NCBI RefSeq assembly: GCF_000725885.1
Contig: NZ_JODR01000018.1
Coordinates: 124,001 to 188,000 of the forward strand
DNA length: 64,000 bases
Direction: 5' to 3'
Source: Streptomyces albus subsp. albus
Lineage (GTDB): Bacteria; Actinomycetota; Actinomycetes; Streptomycetales; Streptomycetaceae
Every line of letters starts with the position of its first letter. Position 1 is the stretch's first letter. Shown one piece after another: positions 8,446 to 16,724 of this stretch. The translations under genes and the position numbers were made by a program. A model generated the notes under the pieces. The model was given only the letters and a program-made list of their open reading frames with translations. It was not told the origin of the DNA and did not search any database.

Positions 8446-9348
8446 ATGAACGCTGACGGCACCGGTGCCGAGCCGGCCGGCGGGCACCCCGCCGACAAGC
8501 ATCCCAAGCCGGAGTATCCGCAGCAGGACCAGCCGCATCCGGGGGACACCGAGGCGATGGACCCCCGTCCCGACCACGGTGAGCACACCTACCGGGGGAC
8601 GGGCCGGCTGGCCGGGCGGCGCACGCTGATCACCGGGGGCGACTCGGGCATCGGCCGGGCGGTGGCGCTGGCGTTCGCCCGGGAGGGCGCGGACGTGGCG
8701 TTCGGGTATCTGCCGGAGGAGGAGACCGAGGCCCAGGAGACGACGCGGCTGGTGGAGGACGCGGGCCGGCGTGCGGTGCCCGTGGCCTGCGACATCCGCG
8801 AGGAGGCGGAGTGCCGCCGGCTGGTGGACCGGGCGGTGGACGCGTTCGGCGGGATCGACGTGCTCGTCAACAACGCGGCGTACCAGATGGCGCAGTCGGA
8901 GGGGATCGACGGCATCAGCGTCGAACAGTTCGACCGGGTGGTGCGCACCAATCTGTACGGGATGTTCTTCGTGACCAAGCTGGCGCTCCCGCACATCCCG
9001 GCGGGCGGCTGCATCATCAACACCACCTCGGTGCAGGCGTACCAGCCCAAGCCGCATCTGCTCGACTACGCGACGACCAAGGGCGGCATCGTCACCTTCA
9101 CCCAGGGCCTGGCCCAGAACCTGGCCGAGCGCGGCATCCGCGTCAACGCGGTCGCGCCCGGCCCGGTGTGGACGCCGCTGATCCCCTCCACCCTGCCCGA
9201 CACCAGCGAGTTCGGCGCCAAGAGCCTGCTGCAACGGCCCGCGCAGCCCGCCGAGATGGCACCGGGCTACGTCTTCCTCGCCTCCGAGGACGCCAACTAC
9301 GTGACCGCGGAAATCCTCAACGCGACCGGCGGCACCCCGCTGCCCTGA
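8446..9348 (+). CDS. SDR family NAD(P)-dependent oxidoreductase
   Basis: A 300-aa short-chain dehydrogenase. A hydrophilic, proline-rich N-terminal extension of about 50 residues precedes the Rossmann core. The cofactor loop GGDSGIG is at 64-70, the NNAA motif at about 142-145, and the catalytic set is S195, Y208 and K212 (DYATTKGG). It resembles the YghA/YhdF-type dehydrogenases that sit in general-stress regulons of other bacteria. The ATG sits behind GGAGGAGGAGAG, which decides the start against an open upstream extension. It is followed by a paralogue of exactly the same length. The substrate is unknown. Confidence 0.9.
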   Translation: MNADGTGAEPAGGHPADKHPKPEYPQQDQPHPGDTEAMDPRPDHGEHTYRGTGRLAGRRTLITGGDSGIGRAVALAFAREGADVAFGYLPEEETEAQETTRLVEDAGRRAVPVACDIREEAECRRLVDRAVDAFGGIDVLVNNAAYQMAQSEGIDGISVEQFDRVVRTNLYGMFFVTKLALPHIPAGGCIINTTSVQAYQPKPHLLDYATTKGGIVTFTQGLAQNLAERGIRVNAVAPGPVWTPLIPSTLPDTSEFGAKSLLQRPAQPAEMAPGYVFLASEDANYVTAEILNATGGTPLP

Positions 9349-9436
9349 GCGGGCCGGGCCGGGGCCGCCGGCCGCCGCCCGGCGGGACACGGGCGTGCCC
9401 GTGCCGCCGCGGACCGAGCGAACAGGAGTGAGCACC

Positions 9437-10339
9437 ATGCCGGAGGATAAACCGGGCACCCCGCAGATCGACGCGGAACCGCTGCCGCCGTTCGAGAAGC
9501 AGAAACAGGACCCGCCGGGGCTCGAATCCGAGATGCGGCCCCGCCCCCGGTACCGCGCCGAGCGGTACCGGCCGGCGGGCAAACTGGAGGGCAAGATCGC
9601 GCTGATCACCGGCGGTGACTCGGGGATCGGCCGGGCCGTCTCCCTGCTGTACGCGCGGGAGGGAGCGGACGTCGCCATCGTCTATCTGCCCTACGAGCAA
9701 CCCGACGCCGAGGAGACGCGGCGCGAGATCGAGGCGACCGGCCGCCGCTGTCTGCTGATCCCCGGCGACCTGACCGACGAGGAGTTCTGCCGTCAGAGCG
9801 TGCACCGCACCGTGCGGGAGCTGGGCGGTCTGAACATCCTCGTCAGCAACGCCGCCTACCTCAACAGCAAACTGAAGCTGTCGGAACTGACCTCGGCCGA
9901 CTGGGACCGCACCTTCAAGACCAATGTGTACGCCTACTTCCACCTGGTGGTGGCGGCGCTGGACTATCTGGAACCGGGCGACTCGATCATCGCCACGGCC
10001 TCGGAGGAAGGGCTCAAGGGCAGCCCCACCATGATCGACTACGCCGCCTCCAAGGCCGCGTTGATCGCGTTCACCAAGTCGATCACCCCGGACCTGGCCA
10101 AGCGCGGGGTGCGGGCCAACATCGTCGCCCCCGGGCCGACCTGGACGGTACTGAACGTCGCCGACCAGCACATGCCCCAGTCGGGCCTGGCCCATGTGGG
10201 CAGCGAGGCGTCCGAGGGCCGCCCCGCGCAGCCGGAGGAGATCGCGCCGGCGTACGTCTATCTGGCCTCCGATCCGGACGCCAGCTTCACCACGGGCGAG
10301 ATCATCGCCGTGACGGGCGGACTGACGGACACCCGCTGA
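9437..10339 (+). CDS. SDR family NAD(P)-dependent oxidoreductase (paralogue of the preceding gene)
   Basis: A 300-aa short-chain dehydrogenase with the same plan as its neighbour: a hydrophilic N-terminal extension, GGDSGIG at 59-65, SNAA at about 137-140 and the catalytic residues S189, Y202 and K206 (DYAASKAA). The core segments diverge clearly, so this is an old duplication. The ATG at 9437 is preceded by AGGAG; an in-frame GTG at 9428 lies inside that site and is unlikely to be used. The gap of 88 bp to the first SDR is compatible with one transcript. A strong hairpin follows the stop. Confidence 0.9.
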   Translation: MPEDKPGTPQIDAEPLPPFEKQKQDPPGLESEMRPRPRYRAERYRPAGKLEGKIALITGGDSGIGRAVSLLYAREGADVAIVYLPYEQPDAEETRREIEATGRRCLLIPGDLTDEEFCRQSVHRTVRELGGLNILVSNAAYLNSKLKLSELTSADWDRTFKTNVYAYFHLVVAALDYLEPGDSIIATASEEGLKGSPTMIDYAASKAALIAFTKSITPDLAKRGVRANIVAPGPTWTVLNVADQHMPQSGLAHVGSEASEGRPAQPEEIAPAYVYLASDPDASFTTGEIIAVTGGLTDTR

Positions 10340-10351
10340 CAGACCTCGGCC

Positions 10352-10393
10352 GGATACGCCCGGCGCGGCACCGCCGCCGCGCCGGGCGCATCC
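10352..10393. terminator. bidirectional hairpin terminator
   Basis: An 18-bp stem with a single mismatch and a six-base loop lies between the SDR stop (10339) and the convergent CDGSH gene (stop at 10450). The arms begin at 10352 (GGATACGCCCGG) and end at 10393. Confidence 0.7.
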
Positions 10394-10449
10394 GCTGCCG
10401 CAGCGTCCGGCGCTCGGCGCTCGGCTTGGGCGCAGGGTGTGACAGCGTT

Positions 10450-10719
10450 TCAGCGTGTGCGGGAACGGCGGCGGTGGCTGGTGTCGCACCAGGGGTAGGT
10501 GCGGCTGCGGCGGCAGGTGCACAGGGCCACCATGAACCGGTCCGAGGTGACGGTCCGGCCGTCGTCGAGACGCACCTCCACCGGCCCCTCCAGCAGGACG
10601 GGCCCGCCCCGCTCCAGCGTCACCCGACGTGCCGGCCGGCTCGTGTCGCGGGACACGGCGGTGTCCGCGGCGCCGGCCGGCGTGTCAGTCCTCCGCGGGT
10701 TGTGCGCCGGGCCGCTCAC
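10450..10719 (-). CDS. CDGSH-type iron-sulfur protein
   Basis: The C-terminus carries CTCRRSRTYPWCDTSH, which matches the CDGSH family pattern C-x-C-x2-S/T-x3-P-x-C-D-x-S/T-H that binds a [2Fe-2S] cluster through three Cys and one His. The glycine of the family name is threonine here. The preceding part (VTLERGGPVLLEGPVEV, DGRTVTSDRFMVALC) is the usual beta-rich lead-in. I chose the GTG at 10719, which has a GAAGG about 11 bases upstream and gives 89 aa, overlapping the methyltransferase gene by 35 bp. An ATG at 10836 would add 39 low-complexity residues. The family takes part in electron transfer or Fe-S handling. Confidence 0.75.
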   Translation of the reverse strand: MSGPAHNPRRTDTPAGAADTAVSRDTSRPARRVTLERGGPVLLEGPVEVRLDDGRTVTSDRFMVALCTCRRSRTYPWCDTSHRRRSRTR

Positions 10720-11500
10720 CGGGGGAGAGCCTTCTGCCGTGCCGGATTCCGGCGCGGGCGTGGAGCGTTCCCGGCCGCTTGTCGGAGCGCTCTTCCGGGG
10801 GGACGAGGTCGGCACGGATGACCACCAGTTCCTCATGTCGCTGTCCGGGGGCGATCAGTCGCTGCTGTTCCAGCCAGGCGGCGCGCTCGCGCAGCACGGG
10901 GCCGAAGGGCTGGATGCGGCGCGCGGTCACGGCCGCCTCCAGCCCGGCCCGGCGCAGGAGTTCTAGCGTGCGGTCGGGCCCGCACAGGGCCGAGTGGACC
11001 ATCAGCAGCACCCCGTTGCGGGTGAGCAGCCGGGGCGCCGCCTCGCACAGCCGGTCCACGTAGCGGCGTCCGTCCTGCCCGGCGTTCCACGCGCGGGACC
11101 GGCGCGGGGCGCCGTGACGGCTGCCGGAGTGCGGCACGTAGGGGGGATTGGCGGTCACGACGTCGAAGCGTCCTGCGGCGTGCTCCAGGAAGTCGCCGCG
11201 GTGGGCGCGCACGGGCAGACCCCGCAGCCGGGCGTTCCAGGCGGCTGCCAGGGCGGCCCGCGCGGAGATGTCGACCGCGTGCACCTCGCGGGCACCCAGG
11301 CGTGCGCCCGCGAGGGCGACCACACCGGTGCCGGTGCACACATCGAGCATGCGTGCGCCGCGCGGGACGGTCGCCTCTGCCAGCGCTTCGAGCAGAAGTT
11401 CGGAATCGCCTTGCGGGGCGTACACCCCGGGCGGTCTCAGCAGCCACACACGCCACGGAGTTCCAGGGAAGACGTCCGGTAAACCCCTCCGCCGGCGCAT
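10685..11500 (-). CDS. HemK/PrmC-like class I SAM methyltransferase
   Basis: A 271-aa methyltransferase with the SAM-binding motif I DVCTGTGV at 53-60, an acidic residue after strand 2 (VHAVDISA), and NPPY at 118-121, which marks N-methylation of glutamine or of an adenine-type amide or amine. The GVYAPQGDSELL segment before motif I is typical of the PrmC/HemK group. The start is uncertain: the ATG of MRRRRGLPDV is used, but no clear ribosome binding site is seen and the frame is open 69 bp further upstream. It appears co-transcribed with the overlapping CDGSH gene. The protein substrate is unknown. Confidence 0.8.
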   Translation of the reverse strand: MRRRRGLPDVFPGTPWRVWLLRPPGVYAPQGDSELLLEALAEATVPRGARMLDVCTGTGVVALAGARLGAREVHAVDISARAALAAAWNARLRGLPVRAHRGDFLEHAAGRFDVVTANPPYVPHSGSRHGAPRRSRAWNAGQDGRRYVDRLCEAAPRLLTRNGVLLMVHSALCGPDRTLELLRRAGLEAAVTARRIQPFGPVLRERAAWLEQQRLIAPGQRHEELVVIRADLVPPEERSDKRPGTLHARAGIRHGRRLSPGERPGAQPAED

Positions 11501-11594
11501 GGCCGCACACCACCCCGTCGGCCGAGTACCCCCGGCCACCGCGGCGCACCCCCGCGCGGGCACGCCCACCGGCCGCGTGGGGTGCTCCGCGCCG

Positions 11595-12137
11595 TCAGTC
11601 CACCGCCAGGAGCGCCCGCTCCCGGGCCTCCGCCGCGATCAGGGCGGCCGTCTCCTGCGGGGTGAGACCCGAGGAGTCCAGCCACCAGCCGGTCCCCTCC
11701 AGCTCCCCGCGCATCGCCCGGTAGTACGGGGCGATGTCGTAGGCGACCCGCTGCGGTGCGGGTCGTGCTGCGTTCCGGCGCCGGCACTCCTCCAGCGGCG
11801 GCGCCAGCGTCACGAACAGCAGGGGCCGGCAGCGCAGCTCGGACACCAGCAGATCGAGCAGCGGACGCGTGACGGGATACTCGATGACGGGGAAGACGCC
11901 GCTCTCGGCGAAGTTGTCGGCCAGTGCGGCCATGTTCCGGAAGCACAGGCGCAGCTGGCGCTGTGACTCCTCGCCGTCGCCGAGCGGACTCGCCCGCCCC
12001 TTGACGACCATGTAGGACAGCACGTCCCCGCTGATGTGTGCCCCGCGCGGGTGGTGCGCGGCGACCAGTGGTGCCACGGTCGACTTGCCCGCCCCCGGCA
12101 TCCCGGACAGGATCAGGCACCCCGTGCCCGAGGCCAT
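11595..12137 (-). CDS. P-loop AAA-type kinase/ATPase
   Basis: A 180-aa soluble protein with a Walker A loop GMPGAGKST at 12-20 near the N-terminus, followed by a small-molecule-kinase-like fold: a SGDVLSYMV segment, RQLRLCFRNMAALA helices, a beta strand PLLFVTLAPPLEECRRR and an ERALL C-terminus. This layout is shared by the AAA_33 group, which includes gluconate, shikimate and antibiotic phosphotransferases. The substrate cannot be deduced. The ATG has GGGAGGAA eight bases upstream. It lies between the methyltransferase and the BrkB gene, all on the minus strand, with gaps of about 100 bp. Confidence 0.8.
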   Translation of the reverse strand: MASGTGCLILSGMPGAGKSTVAPLVAAHHPRGAHISGDVLSYMVVKGRASPLGDGEESQRQLRLCFRNMAALADNFAESGVFPVIEYPVTRPLLDLLVSELRCRPLLFVTLAPPLEECRRRNAARPAPQRVAYDIAPYYRAMRGELEGTGWWLDSSGLTPQETAALIAAEARERALLAVD

Positions 12138-12238
12138 GTGTTCCTCCCGCAGCTTGTGCCGGCCCTCGCCGCGGACATGCTGACAGCGGGGACGGATGCC
12201 TCGCACGCCTTTTCCCCTTTTCCCCGTCGGCCGTCGGG

Positions 12239-13369
12239 TCAGTTCTCCGGGTGCTCGCCGCCCGCGCCGTCTCCGCCGCCCGCACCGTCTCCGCCGTCCG
12301 TGCCAGGCGGGCTGTCCGGCTGGGCATCGGGCGAGGTGTCCCGCGGCGGGTCGTCGTCCGGTGGCGGGCCGGGGGGAGGCCGCTGGTGGAACTCCACGGT
12401 GACCGTCTCGAAGCTCTTGAAAGTCTCTGTGGTGGCGTAGGAGGTGTACGCCTTGCGGTCCGCCCAACTGAGCCACACCCGGTCGGTGAACGGGGTCAGC
12501 AGGGTGCGCGGCCACAGCCGGTGGGTGCGTACCACGCTCACCTCCGCCGCCACCACGAAGATGAGCGCCCCCAGGTAGATCCAGCCGAGCAGTCCCAGCA
12601 CGATGCCGAACATGCCGTAGGTGGCGCTCGCCCCGCGCAGCACATGGGTCGCGTAGTAGCTGCCGCCCCATTGCAGGCCCTGCCAGGCGCAGGCCGCGCC
12701 CAGCGACTCCGCCCACATGTGCCGCAGCGGCACCTGGTGGTGGGTCAGGAAGGTGTAGGTGGCCAGCAGCAGTCCGGCGTTCACGCCGACGGCCACCACG
12801 GTGATGGCGGACCGCAGCCCGGAGCCCAGATCGGTGCCGAACGTCTCCGCCTCCGAGGCGGCCAGCGACAGCAGCAGCGTCACGCTCAGGCCGCCGGCGA
12901 CCGTCATCAGGAAGAGCATGCCCTTGAACCGGGAGAGGAACGGGTTGTGCCGCTGGTGCCGGGGCACCGCCCACACCTTGTTAAGGCTGTACTGGGCGGC
13001 CTGTGCGGCACCGAGACTGCCGTAGAGGCTGCCCAGGACACCGACGGCGAGGGCTACGCCGTTGCTGCGGAAGGGGTGGATGCGGCCCTGGATCTGATCG
13101 CCCAGTACGGGGAACTCCCGCAGGACGGAGTTCAGCAGCCGGCGCTGGAGTTCGGGGTCGCCCTCCAGGAACGCGCCCAGCCCGGAGACGAACAGCAGCA
13201 GTACCGGAAAGATCGACAGGAAGGTGTAGTAGGTCAGCAGGGCCACCAGGTACAGGGCCTGGTCGTCGAAGATCTTGTAGACGACGGCGAGGGGCAGCCC
13301 GGCCCAGCGGTGCCGCTGCTGGAAGGCGTCGATCCGCCGCGCCGTACCGGTGCCCTTGGCCCTGCCCAT
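12239..13369 (-). CDS. YihY/virulence factor BrkB family membrane protein
   Basis: A 376-aa integral membrane protein with about six hydrophobic segments, including ALLTYYTFLSIFPVLLLFVS at about 41-60 and the conserved YGSLGAAQAAQ and YATYGMFG-like stretches of the BrkB family. A proline/aspartate/glycine-rich tail of about 50 residues lies at the cytoplasmic C-terminus. The biochemical function of the family is unsettled. A second, more compact paralogue is at 55.6-56.6 kb. The ATG begins MGRAKGTGTARR; the closest GGGAGG is rather far upstream, so the start is likely but not certain. Confidence 0.88.
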   Translation of the reverse strand: MGRAKGTGTARRIDAFQQRHRWAGLPLAVVYKIFDDQALYLVALLTYYTFLSIFPVLLLFVSGLGAFLEGDPELQRRLLNSVLREFPVLGDQIQGRIHPFRSNGVALAVGVLGSLYGSLGAAQAAQYSLNKVWAVPRHQRHNPFLSRFKGMLFLMTVAGGLSVTLLLSLAASEAETFGTDLGSGLRSAITVVAVGVNAGLLLATYTFLTHHQVPLRHMWAESLGAACAWQGLQWGGSYYATHVLRGASATYGMFGIVLGLLGWIYLGALIFVVAAEVSVVRTHRLWPRTLLTPFTDRVWLSWADRKAYTSYATTETFKSFETVTVEFHQRPPPGPPPDDDPPRDTSPDAQPDSPPGTDGGDGAGGGDGAGGEHPEN

Positions 13370-13523
13370 CGTCTCTCAGCAGCCTCCCTGCCCGTCCGCC
13401 CGGGCCCGCCGTGCCGGGGCGGGACGCTCAGCCCCCAGCCCAGCCAATCCCAGGGCCGCCGTTCCCGCACGGTGCCGGGGGCCGTTCGGCGTCCGCCGGG
13501 GCCGGGCCGGCGTGCGGACGCGA

Positions 13524-13556
13524 GCGGGCGGGGCGGTCGGTCACCGCCCCGCCCGC
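13524..13556 (-). terminator. hairpin terminator after the SPW-repeat gene
   Basis: A perfect 14-bp stem (GCGGGCGGGGCGGT at 13524-13537, complement at 13543-13556) with a five-base loop starts 20 bp beyond the stop of the minus-strand SPW gene. Confidence 0.7.
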
Positions 13557-13575
13557 ACCGGCCGGATGGACGGAC

Positions 13576-14016
13576 TCAGTGCTTCTTGCGCTTGCCCGTC
13601 ATCGCCAGGCCCATGACGGCAAGGCCGCACAGGGCCGCGACACCTCCCGCGATCACGTTGTTGAGGACGATGGACGTCGTGTCCGGCGCACCCCGGATCA
13701 CCCACTGCGAGACGATCACCCAGACACCGAGCAGCGGCGCCGTCCAGCCCAGCAGGTGCGTTCGTTCGTACGCGGAACCGAATCCCAGGGCCAGCACCGC
13801 GAACGCCAGACCCACGACGAGGTTGCTCACCGCCAGGGTCGTCGTCGTGTGGAACCCGACCACCCACGGCGAGATCGCGATGTAGAGGCCCGTGAGAAAG
13901 CTCAGACCCTCCACGATCTGAGCGACCGGCGTCGATCCCGCCTTCTCGTACCGGGCACGCATCTCCACGAGATCCGGGTGGTGCTCGATGCTGCTGCCGG
14001 TGGTAGGCACTGCCAT
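13576..14016 (-). CDS. SPW-repeat membrane protein
   Basis: A 146-aa protein with four hydrophobic segments arranged as two hairpins. Each half starts with the family motif: ISPWVVGF at about 49-56 matches the canonical SPW, and VSQWVIRG at about 107-114 is a degenerate second copy. A hydrophilic N-terminus of about 35 residues precedes them. SPW proteins are small actinobacterial and proteobacterial membrane proteins of unknown function, often stress-induced. The ATG follows GGAGGAAG. The gene is divergent from the kinase cluster; the 231-bp gap holds a weak GTTC-N15-GGGTGA stress-promoter-like match on the minus strand. Confidence 0.85.
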   Translation of the reverse strand: MAVPTTGSSIEHHPDLVEMRARYEKAGSTPVAQIVEGLSFLTGLYIAISPWVVGFHTTTTLAVSNLVVGLAFAVLALGFGSAYERTHLLGWTAPLLGVWVIVSQWVIRGAPDTTSIVLNNVIAGGVAALCGLAVMGLAMTGKRKKH

Positions 14017-14247
14017 GGTCCTCTTCCTCCTTCCGAAGAGCGCCTGCGGTGGGCGATCGGAACTCACCCGCCGACCAGCCGGGTGAACAGTGAGGGGAAA
14101 GAAATCACCACAAGGTTCGTGATTCACGTCACATCCGCAGGTGTGCCGGATGCCGGTTCCGGACGGTGAGCCGCCCACAGCACCGTGTGGCTGCGACGAC
14201 ACCGTTTGGCGTAGGCTCGCTGCTCTCCGTAACCCATGGGGGAGGGC

Positions 14248-16713
14248 ATGGAACCGCTGCGCCAGGACGATCCGCGACGTCTCGGGCCGTACACACCTGT
14301 CGGACGCCTGGAGCCCGAGACCGGCCGGATCAGCCCCGCCGCCCGGCGGTTCCTCGCGCTGGCGCCCGACGGCGACGGTGCCGCACTCCTCGTCACCCCG
14401 CCCGCCGAAGCCGCGCACGACCCCGCCCACCGGCAGCGCTTCCACGCCGAGGCCCGCGCAGCGCAGACGACGGCAGCCGCTGCCACCGCGCCCGCGCCCT
14501 GGCTGCTGCCCGTCGGCGAGGTCGGCGGCCCCGACGCGGAAACCGCCTGGTACGCCTCGCCCTACCGCCCGGCGCTGCCGCTGCCCACCGTGCTGGACGC
14601 GCACGGGCCCCTGCCCGGCCGCACCCTGCTCGCGATCGGCACCGCACTCGCCGACGCCCTCGCCCGGCTCCACGCCGCCGGGCTCACCCACGCCGGGGTG
14701 CTCCCCGACTCCGTCCTGCTGACCGCCGACGGACCTCGGCTCACCGGCTACGGCACCGCCCGCATCAGGGCGGCCGGCAGCACGCCGCGCCACCTCCATC
14801 CCTTCCTCCCGCCCGAGCAGCTCGACGGCGGCCCGCCCCACCCCCTCGGCGACGTCCACGGCCTCGCCGCCGTCCTCGCCTTCGCGGCCACCGCCCGACC
14901 GCCCCGGCCCCTCGGCCTGCCGCCCGGCCCCCTGCGCGACCTCCTCACCGCCTGCCTCGATCCCGACCCCGCCGCCCGCCCCACCGCGGACACCGTCCTT
15001 GCGCGCCTCCCCGCCTGCTTTCCGCCCCCGGCCCCGCCGCGCGTCCCCGTCACGACGCCCGGCCCGCCCCGGGAGCCCACGACGCCTGACGGCGGCGAGG
15101 CCACGCACCGCGACGGCACTATGCGGGACGGCGTTGCCGCCTTGGACGGCGGCGGCACTGTGCTGGACGGCGGCGAAGCCGCCGGCCGTGGCGCCACCGT
15201 GCTCGACGGCGCCGCCGGAGCGCACACGGGTGGCTTCTCCGCCCCGCCCGGCGGGGGAGCGGGCGTGGTGCCGCTCGCGCCCGGGTGGCTGCCCCGGCGG
15301 GTGAGCGCCGCCCTGGCGGTGCAGGCCGCCGCCGTCCTCGCCGCCGAGGCGGACGAGGACCTGGTGCCGGCCGCCGTACCGGCTCCCGAACCCACCGCCG
15401 CGGGCGGGCACGCCCCCGTACCGCCCCGCAGCACGGAACCGTCCCCGCAGCCCCGTGCACGCTCCCGGCGTGCCCCCTCACGGCGGGCAGTGCTGACCGC
15501 CGCCGGCACCGGGGTGGCCGGCGCCGCCGTCGGCGGGGCCGGCACGTGGGCCCTCACCTCGCCGTCCCCGGCCCGGCTGACGGAGGCGCAGAAACTGGCC
15601 GCGCGCCGCAGCACGCGCAAGCGTCCCGAAGGGGCGCCGCCGACCCCGCTGTGGCGGTACGACCTGCGCGAACCGTCCGGCAGCTTCTCCCCGTTCCTGT
15701 GGCGCGACCGCATCGCGCTCCTCGCCGACGGGACCACCGCCGTCGGCGTCGACATCCGCACGGGCAACGAACTGTGGCGCCGTACGGCACTCCGCCCCCG
15801 GGGGCGCGCCTGGGGCCTGGACGACGGTTCGGTGCTGCTGGCCGGCGACGACCTCATGGCGCTCGACCCGCACGACGGCAGCACCACGTGGCGTGCACGC
15901 CGCTACCGCAGGGGCGGCGACCGCCCCTGGACTGCGGTGCTCGCCGCACACGCAGGCATCGTGTGGCTGGCCGTCGAGGCGCGCTCCGGCGGCCGGGCCC
16001 GCCGCCGCACCGTCGTCGCCCACGACATCGCGTCCGGCCGGGAGCTGTGGAGCAGCCCGCTGCCCGCCGGTTTCCGGACGGCCCACCTGCTCGGCGACTT
16101 CCTCGTCGTGGTCACCGGCGCGGACGGGGAGCCGCGCAGATGCACCGTCCTCGACCGGAGGACCGGCCGCACACGCTCGGCCCGCACCTGCGGATCCGGC
16201 CACGCCGAGACGGCCACGGCGGTGGCCGAACCGGCCACCCTCGTCGCCGCGACCGGCTCCACCCTGCGCGGCTACGCCCTCACCGCGTCCGGGGGAACGC
16301 AGTGGAAGGTGAAGGCGAAGGGCGGGCTGGACGACAAGTCGGCGTACTTCGGGGTGCCCGTACCCCGCGGCAGACGGATCTACATCGCCGACACCAGCCA
16401 CGTCGTCCACCGGATCGATGCCGGCAGCGGAGAAGTGGAGTGGCGGGCGCAGCCGTCCGACGCGCTGCGGCCCACCGCGCGGAACGCCGCGCCGGACGTG
16501 TCCCTCACCCCGGACGGCGAAGTGCTGCTGAGCGCCGGCGACTTCGAGGCCGACGCCTTCGACGCCGCCGAAGGCACCCTGCTGTGGCGCTTCACCGACC
16601 TGCCCCCGTCGTCGCGGAAGGTGGCCCGCCGCCGCCGTGTCGCCGCAGGCGACCGGCACGTACTGGTCGTCAGCGGACGCGGCGTCCACGCACTGCCCCT
16701 GGACCGAGCCTGA
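14248..16713 (+). CDS. pseudokinase receptor with PQQ-type beta-propeller
   Basis: An 821-aa protein. Residues about 1-265 align in layout with a Ser/Thr kinase but lack its catalytic parts: there is no glycine-rich loop, HRDLKPSN is replaced by HAGVLPDS at about residue 146, and DFG is replaced by GYG. A low-complexity linker follows (about 270-400, with repeated LDGG units). Then come a twin-arginine-like SRRAVL at about 411, one membrane segment, and a C-terminal domain with tryptophan-docking repeats (RTGNELWRR, DGSTTWRAR, ASGRELWSS, GEVEWRA) typical of PQQ-like beta-propellers. The start at 14248 follows a GGGGGAGGG; an ATG 12 bp upstream is possible. It is first of four head-to-tail paralogues. 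Confidence 0.82.
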   Translation: MEPLRQDDPRRLGPYTPVGRLEPETGRISPAARRFLALAPDGDGAALLVTPPAEAAHDPAHRQRFHAEARAAQTTAAAATAPAPWLLPVGEVGGPDAETAWYASPYRPALPLPTVLDAHGPLPGRTLLAIGTALADALARLHAAGLTHAGVLPDSVLLTADGPRLTGYGTARIRAAGSTPRHLHPFLPPEQLDGGPPHPLGDVHGLAAVLAFAATARPPRPLGLPPGPLRDLLTACLDPDPAARPTADTVLARLPACFPPPAPPRVPVTTPGPPREPTTPDGGEATHRDGTMRDGVAALDGGGTVLDGGEAAGRGATVLDGAAGAHTGGFSAPPGGGAGVVPLAPGWLPRRVSAALAVQAAAVLAAEADEDLVPAAVPAPEPTAAGGHAPVPPRSTEPSPQPRARSRRAPSRRAVLTAAGTGVAGAAVGGAGTWALTSPSPARLTEAQKLAARRSTRKRPEGAPPTPLWRYDLREPSGSFSPFLWRDRIALLADGTTAVGVDIRTGNELWRRTALRPRGRAWGLDDGSVLLAGDDLMALDPHDGSTTWRARRYRRGGDRPWTAVLAAHAGIVWLAVEARSGGRARRRTVVAHDIASGRELWSSPLPAGFRTAHLLGDFLVVVTGADGEPRRCTVLDRRTGRTRSARTCGSGHAETATAVAEPATLVAATGSTLRGYALTASGGTQWKVKAKGGLDDKSAYFGVPVPRGRRIYIADTSHVVHRIDAGSGEVEWRAQPSDALRPTARNAAPDVSLTPDGEVLLSAGDFEADAFDAAEGTLLWRFTDLPPSSRKVARRRRVAAGDRHVLVVSGRGVHALPLDRA

Positions 16714-16724
16714 ACCGGGACGAG

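Noticed and set aside
4116..8588. A very long minus-strand frame opposite the Rieske and catalase genes
   Set aside because: Only its last 138 codons (the CBS protein) are conserved; the rest is the shadow of the catalase and Rieske genes.
8446..10339. Recent tandem duplication of the two 300-aa SDR genes
   Set aside because: Sequence outside the cofactor and catalytic motifs differs throughout and there is no long identical DNA stretch, so the duplication is old.
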